A DNA stretch of 64,000 nt from Angiostrongylus vasorum. Lineage: Eukaryota > Nematoda > Chromadorea > Rhabditida > Metastrongylidae. The position numbers were made by a program, and so were the translations under genes. This document shows positions 40,201 through 52,200 of the stretch, piece after piece. How positions within the stretch are numbered: the stretch's first letter is position 1; each line of letters opens with the position of its first letter. The notes under the pieces are model-generated. The model had not been told where the DNA came from, searched no databases, and saw nothing but the letters and a program-made list of their open reading frames with translations. The DNA lies in the NCBI GenBank assembly GCA_018806985.1, contig JADANN010000353.1, positions 124,001-188,000 on the forward strand, given 5' to 3'.

Positions 40201-43200
40201 CTGGGGTTCTTGGCATTTATCCAAAAAGTCTCGAGAAGTTTTTCGCGTTTGTGCTTTAGTCTCCTGTGCGAGGGATAGCGACTTTTACATCAAAATCGTT
40301 TCCTCTATGCTTTTTGTATCATTTGCGTACCTAATGGGGTAATTTGTCTTGCTTTTCGTTTGCCATCTAGGTGTTCTTTTATACGGATATATAAAGGTTT
40401 GCTTGTTTTGCCAATATATTCATCTCCGCAAGTACTATAAGAAAGCAGGCATATCGTACCTGAACCCATGCAGTCACCGTCCCCTGCCATAAGGGCAAAT
40501 TACGCAATTTGATGTTTCACATAGACGTTATATATACAAGCGGTTATGAACTAACTGGCGACATAGAGTATCCGGTAGTATTTCAACTATCGCTATCGAT
40601 TGCTCTAGATCTTGTTAAGCATCTTTATCGCTGCATTTATTTCATCATTAGTTAAGGGCAAGATAAACGGGATTTTGTTTCAGCCAAACCGTTCGTTTTG
40701 AGGCGTCGCTTTCCTTCTAAACTTATCTGGTGGGATTACTATTTCGTAGCCATTGGAAACGGTTATTCGTCAAGCGAAGTCGCGCGATTCCTCCTTTAGT
40801 TCCCTGGTTGTGCACAAAGAGGTGGCTGTTCGAAACATGTTAATCACATGCGCCCTCTTTGTGTGTGAAGGATGGGAACAGAGGGGATGAGCTAGGATGT
40901 TCTTGTTACTTGGTTTTCGGTACCACTTTGTCATGTAACCGCTACTTAATAAACTGATTTAAACTTTAAGAAATGAAAGCCAATTTTGTTTCGGTTTCTT
41001 CTTGGTGAATTTAATGTACTCCGACTGCTCGTTCAATAATTTAAAGCATTAGTCCATCTCCTCCTGCGTAGAGAAGATAACAAAGCGATCATCTATATAC
41101 CTCTAGTAGAGTAGCGGCAGGAGAACGAGAACGGGGGCTTCTACTTTAAACATAGACGCAATGCCAAGGCTTGGAGCCAGTCGCTGTCCCATTGCCAACC
41201 CCCTTATTTGCGCGATATACTTCCCAGACCATCTGAAAATCGAGCAGTGTAGGCACTCTTTTAAGAGAGCCATAAGCTGCTGGATGGATAAGCCACTCAG
41301 ACTCAACTGCTCGTACTCAGACAAGAGATGGAAATCAAGTTCAGCCGGGAGAAACCGAAAGAAAACTGGCTTTGGTTTCTAAACCTTGAAATAAACCTAT
41401 CAAGTAGCGGTTACATTACAAAGTGATACCGAAAACCAACCAACAAAAACGTCCTGGTTCATTTCCTTTCTTCCCAACCTTCACACACAAAGATGGTGCT
41501 TAGTGAGAAACATGTTTCGAACACCCACCTCTGTGTGCACAAGTACGGAGCTAAAGGAAGAATCGCGCAACTTGCTCGGCAAATAGCCATCTCCAATGGC
41601 TACGAAATAGTAACCCCACGAGATAAGTTCAGAAGGAAAGCGATGCCCAAAACGAACTGTTTGGCCGAAACGCGTTTATCTTGCCATTCATTGACGATGA
41701 AATAAGAGTAGCGATAAAGCGATGCTTAAGAAGGGCAGATCTAGAGGAATCGTTAGCGATAATTGAAATACCACCGAATACTCTTCGTTGCCAGTTAGTT
41801 CGTAACCGCCTATACGACCGTCTATGTGAAACACAGAAATGCGTAATTTGCCTTTATGGGAGGGACGTTTACTACATGAGTTCAGGTACGATATAGCTGA
41901 TCTCTTGTAGTACTTGCGGAGACGAATATATTGGCGAAACGGGTAGACATTTATGTATCCGTATAAAAGAACACCTAGATGGCAAACGGAAAGCAAAAAC
42001 AAGGCACGTCACTAGGGACGCAAAGGATAGCGGGGGACGATTTTGATGTAAAGTCGCTATCATTGCACGGGAGACTAAAACAGCAACGTGCAAATTTCTC
42101 GAGGCTTTTTGGATAAATTCAAAAATCCGAGAAATGAATAGCAGGGGAAGAATGCCCTGAGATAACGCGTGATCTAGCCTTGTATCTCAGAACTGATTTT
42201 TGATGTGGGGTGGTGCAGCAATCAACCATATGCGACTCTAAGCAGCTGTTCTTCCTTGGTGGAAAACAGAAAAACGGTGGATTTTTCTAGAAGCCTGTGA
42301 TCGTGTAATTGTTGTTCAGATCTCTATCTTTCTGTTCTGCTGTTGAAGCGTTTGACCTAGTGAATTACATATCAGTGTACCGTTCCAGGCTCTGAAGAAG
42401 GCGATACTGCCGAAACGTCAGCTACCGTTGTGTTGTATGCGTTATATACGTAAAGAAGTAAACATGTGCTGAATAACAACCTCGAAATTGATGTAAAAAA
42501 AGAGAACGATAAAGTGAACTCGTCCGAAAAAAATTTTCTTTGCAAATTACTACGTGTAGAGAAAGAGAACAGGCTTTCAGGTCTGATGCCCAACAGAATT
42601 ATTTACTTTGGATAAGTTATCGAATGAATGCAAAAAGTACTTCATAGAACCCTCCTTACGAGAAAATAAGTGGCCACAAAGGAAATGAGTTGGCATGAAC
42701 TTATGCCGACAGAAAATGCACCCTCCCCTCTCTCTCACTCCCAATCTATTAGTGGAGGACCACAAATGTCGAACTCTATTTGTAAACGAAAAAGTTGGAA
42801 ACCAGTTTATGGCTTTTTTTTCAGGATCTCTAAAATCTTTTTGATATTAGGGAATTACCGTTTCCATGAATTAGTAAAGTACATGTTTCGCGATTGTAAT
42901 CATAAATGTGGTCCTTGAATTGAGCATTGGAGTTTTTCCACTTTCAGTGCAAAGTTTCCTAGGTTTGTTTTAAGGAAGTTGCTACGGTTTTTATTACTCC
43001 ATACTTTGATCCTTCAATCGTCCAAATGCGTCCCTGTAATATAAAACCCTAAAGCGCTAGAATTTCTTAAATGGTTTATGCTCACAGTTTTGTCCTTATT
43101 CATTAATCTTTCTGTTTTGCACTATTAGTAAAATTAAAAGCGAAAATAAAATTAGACCGGTACAGCTTTATTTCTCTTGTTTAAAAAGAGGCGTAGAGCT

Positions 43201-46200
43201 ACAAAAATATGAAACTCCACGTCATCCGGCTTGATCTTTGGAGCTCTTTCAAACCGATCACCATCATTTGAAAGCTCTCCGAAAACTTCGGGCTAGAAAA
43301 ATGTTTTGAACAACTAGACATCATCTCTGAACGATTTCGGAGATTTTATGAACTTTATTGCAATGGCATAAATGGAAAGATTCTTTAGTGATTTTTTCCA
43401 AAAATCCTAAGAATGGACCTGTTCTACATAAGAACTCTAGCTGATTGTCATCGAAACTTTGCAAGGAAATACAGCTTTAACATCGACCTGGTGATACAAT
43501 GTGTTATAAAATCAACGAATAGATAATAATAGTAGGAAATAATAGCCGTGAGCAGTTTTGTCTCCGAAGGTGTCAGTGCACAACAGAGGACCACCGAGTG
43601 GATTTTCAGACATACTGGTCCCTACTTCCATACTGCTGAGAGCACTGTTAGAGTAAAAAAATTGTGCAAAGAGAAAAGCAAGGCAACGGAATCGATGGTG
43701 AAGTGGACCCACGGAGTGCGTGATCAAATGTTCAATGCTCACCTAAGCTTACGAGTTTGACAAATGTCTCAGCATCGTTCAGATTTTCAGATAGTTTCGC
43801 AAACTTTCGAGAAAAAACTTTGCATTTCTCGTTCTACGAAGATCTCTTGTTCATCTCTTTAAAAAAAAAGTTTATTTTGGTGCTGGCTTGAGTTATTCGG
43901 TGGTCACTGGGAGAGTGGGTGGGGTGATGCAGAGATTTATTATATCAATTCAAGGAGTTAAAACGTTATGCCAAAAACGTTATGCCACATTTCATTTTGC
44001 TTTTTTGTCCATCATTATTATGTAGGAGCTATCCTCTGGCATAGCTGTCTTCCTTCTTTTGAGAAGATTTGGAAAGTGCTCACTCTATTACAAAAAGTGA
44101 TTTTATTTAGTCCGTAATCCTAGTTTCTTCTTGGTGTCTCTGTTCGTTACAGAAGCTTTCTTGTTGTAGTGGTGTAAAGGTTTTTCTCAACCTTTACTAC
44201 GTGAAAGAGATGATTTGGCAGTTTCCGGTGTTTTCGCATGTATTAGTCTAGCAGGCAAAAATTTCTTATCTACAAGCAGCGAAGTTCATAAAGCTAAATA
44301 AAGTCCTCGGCGTTGATCAACCCCTGAGGGATACGCCATGCATTCGACATCATTAACAATCGTTGGAGGTGATTGAATGCATATCTGACCTTTACGATGA
44401 CTCGTGGTAGCCTGTCGATGTGTCGAGTCACTCCTGCTATCCTGCTAGAAAGTCTGGTACCAATTTGTCGACTTCCGAGAGATGGAAGGCTTGGTGAGCT
44501 TGGGGTGCGGGGATCGATCCCATGTGTAGTGCAGAGCGCCTCTGACCTCTGCTCCACCCTCGCCCTTGGGAGTCCATAGTGCTCAAAAATATGGTTAGTC
44601 ACAGGAATGCCTCCGGCCACGAAGTTCCGTTCATATCTGTTTGTTATCAGTGCCAAAACAAAAAGCATCTGTTGAGGGCCGAGTGACAATTTTCGCAATC
44701 ATGTTCGCGGTGCTGATGTGGAATCCGTTGAGTCTACTGTCGACCAGCTCCACAGTGACGGTTGGTCGTGACAACTACGACGAAATGGCTCCGACTGGAG
44801 GACGGGTCCTCTTTGAGGCAAGACCTTTATTCTTTCATTCCATTCTTAACAAGCTGGCGATCAGTTGCACCTAATTTATCTCGTTTTCATCTTTCTTATC
44901 GCTGCAAGTCGAAAATTTTTGGCTAAAACTATTCCTCAAATTTCGTGTCGCATACGTAGAAAATCGACCCATTGTGTTGCAGTTCTTTCAACTTGTGCTT
45001 TTTGAGAGAACTGTTAGGTGTGATAGCTTTCTTATAGCTAGTGACTGTGTTATTGCCAGAGCGGCCGTAATTTCTGGCACTCGGTGCTAGTATTATCATT
45101 TTTACGGGTACTGGGTTTGTAGTTCTTAGCAGCTTCCATTTTTGGTAGCCTTGTGCTTGCGAGAAATATGGCGTTCACCTTCCTACTTTGTAGCAGTGAT
45201 AAGTCTATAGTAAAGAACTCTAAACTGTGCTTGTGAGTTCAACTTTTTCCAGTGCTTGGAAACCAAAGTCGCCAATGAGGTCACTTTCAGAGGGGAAAAA
45301 TGTTCGATAGCTACCTTAAACCGGACGAATGGTGGCAGAGGAAAGTGATTCGACCGTGTTTTGTGTGGTCGGTGAATATTTTCGTCGTCATTTGTGTGTT
45401 GACACGACTACTCGTTTATGATGAACCTGTACAGGTAACGAAGTAATCAAATTGTTAGGTTATAAACGAGATCATATATTTCGACTAATGTTTCCACCGT
45501 CACTTAGATTTTCCTGTCTCGTATACCGATCATCCTAGGATTTCAAATCACGATCATGGCATGTGTTCCTGTCCATTCGGAATCGAGCTCGTGAAGAGGC
45601 AAACAAAGGGAACGTACGGGAAGCGCAGCGACAGTATATTGAGTGTCTTCAAGTAAGTATTGCATGGTTGCAGTATGGTTTTTGAAAAGTCGTTTCAATT
45701 GTGGCCCAGCAACCGCTGCGGACCACGTTCGTTCCAATACCTCCGTCTGTGCGCCTGCCATTCAGCACCATTAGTGCTACTAAACAATTAATACCTCACA
45801 TTGATGACGCCGTAGTAGAGAACCGAAGCTCCTCGTAGTTCTCAAAAAATTCATCAATTCGTGGAACATAAGGCAGGCACTAGTGATAGTGAGCTTACAC
45901 TGTGTTCTTGATGTGCTGCAGAAGGTCATATTTCCGTGCAGCCTACTCTGTTAGTCGGGTCGCCAGGAGCACTATAGCTTACTTATCACCGCTGGAGTCA
46001 ACTGGAAGTCGTTCTTGGAAGATTTATGTCACATTCAAAGTTTTAGTTTATTTGAAGCGAAAATGAAGCAGTGCACATATGAGTTACGCGTCCTTGGTGT
46101 CTGGTACCAGACCCTGGAAACCGACGATTTTCGAATTTTATGAAAATTTTATGTGGAAGCAAAAAACTTTTTTACATCTCTCGCCTAGGATTTTTTGTGT

Positions 46201-49200
46201 CAAAATCCGAACATAGCGTTGGTGGTAGTCCCTCAGTGAGCTCTACATTCCCTAGTAGCTGGTCGCAGGCATCTCTTGTCCACCTGTTGTGATGCACAAC
46301 GTGTCTGACCTGCAAAGATTTTCGAAATCATATGTAAATACCTGATCGTTGAGCGTCAACGTTGTTCGGAACCTTGGATACCCTCTATCACTTGTTGGGC
46401 ATGAAGGTTTCCTATCGATTCCTCATGCCGCACTTAGTAACGCTAGCTTTTTTGAAATACCAGTGAAACTCCTAGATTTTTGGGGCATGTTTTTTACGAA
46501 GATATAATCTTCGAGTAGAAAAAAGCCGGTAGAGAATTTTCTTCGTTTTTTTTCTTTTTCAATCTTCCTAATTCGGTTGCTCCACATGTTGCTGTCTTCC
46601 TCCTGCATTGTTCTGTAGCCAAGTCGTTTATTATGCTGACTTTCCACAGGAGATTTGTGCAGCTGAGATGGATTAAGGAATATCTGAGGCAGATTCTTTT
46701 CGTACAAACATTAGCCTTAAGTTGAACCGAACACAGATTTTTCCACATTCGATGTCAAAACCAGCTAGCATTTGTTCCACCTTAATAATGCATCATACTA
46801 TAGGAACTATGTCATAAGTAAAGCGAAGGTGAGGTAGGTACGAACTGTCGACCTCCATTTCCATATTGTCCTGAATTTTCAGACGATGTTATCGGCCGGA
46901 GCTGTAATTAATTTTAGCAAGATGATGTCTTGTCGATTCCTTCCTTAACTTCGATAATGAAGTCATTGTACAATGGCCGAATTCTGTTTATGAAGTTACA
47001 GTACAACTCACGAAAAATCTTTGTGTACTCAACAAAGACGCAGCGTTTCACCAAACTCTTCGTGAGGGTTTCTATCTCAATTAAATGAAAAGCTTTTAAG
47101 TCCGTAAAAAGCGAGATAAAGCGATATCTTGTGCGCTGGTAATATTCTGGTAGGTTTCCCCATCGTATGGATGTTATCCATAATACTGAACCTTTTTTTA
47201 AAACTCTCTTTGCTCGCATGGCTATCCTGCATCAACTAGAGGGATACACTTTTGTTGACTCTAAAACTCTTCGCTTTCTGTGCGTTATCGTGAATATGTT
47301 GGATAAGCCTTTCGTATTCTATTCAACTTGTGTTTAAACTATTTTGCTTACACGAGATTGACAACAAGATATATTCGACTAACGTTTTGATGTCTTCGTC
47401 TTCATCAAAGCCGACGATCCCAGTTGATGGTCCACAGTTGTTTGTCATTTCGATGTGGCTAACTTCGATCTCCTTTCCTATTTCTCGTCAGTCTTTTTCT
47501 ATAAAAGTGCCTCCTAAAAAGTTGTTCGAAAAGTGGACAAAGCCGGATTTGTGGTAGGTTCCTGATACCCCTGCCATGAATTTCACGTTTCCTTTTCTTA
47601 GTGTGAAAGGAACCTTGCGCGGAAGAAGTGATGTTACGTTAGCGTGTATTGTTTTGAGAGATTCAAATAAAATCTTTAATTAACAATAATGCAGTCAGCT
47701 CCATTATGACAATCTTTGCCGGGAATCTTTCACCTAACATCGAGAAGGATTCTAATAAATCACTTTACTAAACCAACTTTCACTTCTAATAGGTTTGCTT
47801 CTGGTAGATTTCTGTGTTATCATAGATGATTTTGGAAATTATTCGAACATTATCTTGCTACCAGTCTGGTCCCTAATATTGCCAGTCTTGCAGGGTGTAA
47901 TTTTTTTTGTAGAAGTTGAACTTTAAGATCATTAGATGGTCTCGATCTCATCCTCATCGTAGTTTGATGTTGGTAGGTAGTCGCGAAGAATCAACTTTGT
48001 ACATCCTATCCGAGTCGTTAATTGTCCTAGGAAACCGAAGTTTTGTAGCCGCAGTCGTGTTGACGAACATGGGGCGACAGCGCCTCTGCTAGCGCATCTA
48101 GTGTGAAGATAGCTTCTTAACAGTTTCCGTTCTCTGTACTCATTTCGTTTTATGACAAGGTATTTAGTGCATCATTAACTTCCCACATACTCTTATAACT
48201 GAGCGGTTGGACGTTCCTTATTGAGAAAGGTCCGTGGAGCAGGATAGATGTAAAAAGAGATATATAGGGAGGCGAATAGCACAATGGTAGTGATGCCCGT
48301 CATCACGAGCATGGTGCTAGCTCGATTCCGCTCCGAGCAACCACTCCTGTCATCCCTCCGCTGTTGGGAAATTGCTACCGGATTTGTCTGGGAAAAAAAA
48401 TGACTCTCTGCAATCCAAATGGGAACGCTCCAGTCCGGCTATCTCAGGACTCCAGAGAGAATTGCTCGACCAACATTCTACGACATTCAAGATGAAATGA
48501 AAATCCTCAAGCAGCAACCTAAGCCACGCGTAAAGTTGGGAGATCTTTGTGGACAGTGGGTGCGAGGAAACGAATCGAATGTGAGAAGTGCTGAGATCCA
48601 CACAGTAGCCGTGAAGACAGGTCAAATAAAAAATATATGTACGTAATCCTGGACACCATTTGTAATGTTTTAATAGATCTTAATTTTAACGATAATTGAA
48701 TATATCTAGAACTTTTTGGTTGCTATGGCTCGTTTATTGTGAAATACGCAGCACACACTGCTTTTACCAAGTCTTCAGTGGAGTTCATCGTCCGCAAAAA
48801 TTGCAGATTCTGGAGCGTCCATTGCCTTCCGCTGGTGTCGAGCAAACGCTTTCGGTGGTCTGGCAAATTATCCGTCATACTTTGAACAGTCTATGGATTG
48901 GAAGGTAATTTGATCCAATATTTAGTAATTTGAAGAAAACACTCGATACTTTTTTGAGGCTTTGTTCCTATTTTTCTTTCATTACATGATCTGACGTCAC
49001 ATGTATCACACTGTGCGTATCTCAGCACTTCCTGAATTCGATTCGTTTTCTCACACTCACTGTATGCGAAGGTGTTCGAATTTTTTTTGGCGTGTAGCTT
49101 CGGCTACTAGCTGAGGACTTCATCTTCGTCACTAATGTCGTTGATTCTGACCGAGTCTATTCTCCCTAGAACCCTGAAACATCCGTGCTGGGGCGTTTCT

Positions 49201-52200
49201 GTGTGGATCGGAGGGTGTCAGCTTGTCCCAGGCTAGGCTGGAACTATTATCGCGATGCTTAAGAAGGAGACGCTTGGTTAGCCCGAAGCGACGTGGAACC
49301 AGCACCTGGGTATGTTTGACTGTCCACCTCATGCACGGAATCACTGCCACTGTGCTGGCTACTCTGTATCTGTATCTGAATTATCTGTTAATTAATTATT
49401 TATCTAATTATCAAGGAAGACTCATCTTTTTTTCTTCTTCTTTCCCTTCTCAAATAATCTTATGAATATCAGGGGTTTTTTGTAGGAGTTAATGAGTTTT
49501 TTTTGGTTGTAAGGTTTTACAAGATTATCTTTGAAGACTCACAAGAAAGATATGCTAGCAGAGTGGTTGAATTCGTGTACTGGGCCAGATCTTTCATTGG
49601 GTGACCTTTGGTGCTTCCTGAGTTTATAGTACCACTCGTCTATCGTTTGCCACTTTTCTCCAAATACATTATCCTTGTTTTCGCGGGGAATGAAACCTAC
49701 AATGGTTTAAAACAGAAGAGCGCATTTCTTCGCCGTTCTAACAATTCTCAACTGTCTGCTGTTTCCTCGTCTTGCTCATTTTATGATGTCTGTTTTCTTC
49801 GTTTTCTTCTTTGCGTTTTCGTTCTGTCTTTCCTCTTTAATGTTTCAGTATCTAAAAGGATGAATTAGATTCTTTTGCTTAGGCTTACAATAATTTTTAG
49901 ATGGTTTTCTCGTCGAAGAAGAGATGCCGGCAAGCCGGTGACAGTGGTTTGTAAAAGCCATGCTCATACTGCAATGATCTATCATAAAATGCATCAGGTT
50001 ATCACTTAATGAACATTATTCAGTTCTTTACTGTTGATTTTGTTGAGGACATCTTCATCGAATTGTTTAGAAATTATAACGGAAATCGTCTGTTACTTGA
50101 AAAACAGCTTGTTTTGAACTCGAGGTAATACAATAGAAATCACTGTGCTTGTTTGGGTTTTATCGGGAGATTCATACCTCAAAAGAGTTAGCTAGGTGAA
50201 CAACCCATATAGCTTTATCTAAACAGCGGTTTTGCTGGGTGAATCTAACTCTCGAGGGTACCAAGGTGTAATGGGTTTTTCGTTCCCTTTTTGGAAATGT
50301 TAGAGAAAGCCTAGAAGCAGCAATAGTTCTGCCATACGGTGCCATGGAGCGGTCGTCTTGATCTCATAGTTTTCGCAGCTGCCAACATCTTGTCTTTCGC
50401 TGTCTGTTTGAGCAGTTTCGAATGTTGAAATGTCAACTGATTTTTGTTTGAAACCTGTTTGAAGCTTGACTGGCTTCATATTGACGTATCAAGCCAGCAA
50501 CCGTCACATCATGGAAAATGCCATTTGTTGACTTTTGTGGATTTACAACCACAATGAAAAAGCTGAGAGAAAGGCGAGACGAAGGACCTTCATGGTGTGG
50601 TGGTGAATGCGTTAGCTCCCGCAAAAAGTTGTGTTCGATCTCCACTGCGGACACCTGCAGTCCAGAGTTTTGCAAATATCTCAGCATCACTGTGGTTGTA
50701 TTTCACATAATACCATGCCGTAAAAAATTACAGTAAACAGAAAATAAAAAGTTAACATTTTGTGGATGTAGTTTCCCTGATGCAGGCAATTGAGATGTCA
50801 AAAATCGCTGTCGAGTACTTCTCATCTTTAAGATAAGTATGGTTGGTTTAACGTGATAACTTTAGCGTTCCGTTATAGTATTTTTTGGAAGAGGTCTTAT
50901 TATATCCCTAATGAATTTTTGGAACAAAAGCGACATTTGTAGACCGGAACTCAGTGTTATAATTGACACAACGATTTCCATCGTGATTTTGTTCGTTGGT
51001 AGATTCTCTTATCCAATGAGTAGTTATTTCTAAAACTACAATCCACATGGATGACATTCGTTAACGAAATAAACTCAAGTATTCTTCGTCGTACTCTGTC
51101 TTCATTCCATTTGGATCTCACCAGTATATATTCTATCATGCTGGGTATAAACATTCATTTATTGTTAGGTTTTGACTTGTTTTCTGATTTGAAAACATGA
51201 ATACATTTGTAGTTTATTGAAGGGTACACAGAGCTCACCTGTAAGCCACGATCCTGAGCCGCACCTTGTTTTTTCTCTTCCCCGAATTATTAAGGAAAAA
51301 AATGATTTATTAAGGAAAACGATCTCGATTAAAATGAATTTGACCACCGCGTCTACCCTCGGCGTGTTGCACGAGTCATGCATGACTCATTCCATCACAA
51401 ATAGATGAACCGTAAGACGATGGGCTAGAAGCCCTTCAAGAATGTCACATACGAATTCTTTTTCTGATTTTAATTTAAAACTGTACCTGTGCATAATTAT
51501 CGTGTGAAAAAACAACTGTTTTCGGTAGTGAAAAGAAGTCTTGGGATTGTCAACTGCTCCATATTTCAGTTGCATTTATTGGGAATCGACGAGACGAATG
51601 AGGGTTTGTCCGGTCTCTACCTAGCTCTCTCGGCTGTGAATCTCGCCGAAAGCGCCGGTGCATCAACGGACGGTCTGCCAAGAAACGTTCTTGCCGACAT
51701 TTTTATTGCTGCTGCTATAAGATATGAAACTTCTGTATTACTTACTATGTCATGAAGTATAACCTTTGTTGTTTTAACCGCTCTATTTGAATTGGTTGCA
51801 AAATCTCTAGAATTGCTTTATTTTTTATCCATGCATAGCTACTAATCTTCATCTGAAGTTCGTATGGCTCACCATCAAATGTCATATGACAGTAGGTAAA
51901 AAACTAGCTGAGAGAAAGAGGAAACGAAGGATTGGCATGGTGTGGTGGTGAACGCATTAGCCCGCGGAAAGGGTAATAACGTGTTCGATCCCCACCGCAG
52001 ACACCTGTCGTCAGGAGTCTTGCAAATATCTTAGCATCATTGTGGTTGACTCACGATTTTTATAAATTCAGTTTTGGACATCAGAATTACTCGATTTTTT
52101 AGAACTCGGCTATGTCTTCCACATTTCCTGGCATCTATATTTTCTCCATACTTCTTTAAGAGAGCTAGAAGACATGTACGAAGGGCTGATGAGGGCAGCG

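Noticed and set aside
48266..48345. Possible tRNA genes at heads of family A and B repeats
   Set aside because: A- and B-box-like motifs are present but no cloverleaf could be formed by eye and the sequence continues into a repeat body, so SINE-like is the better call.
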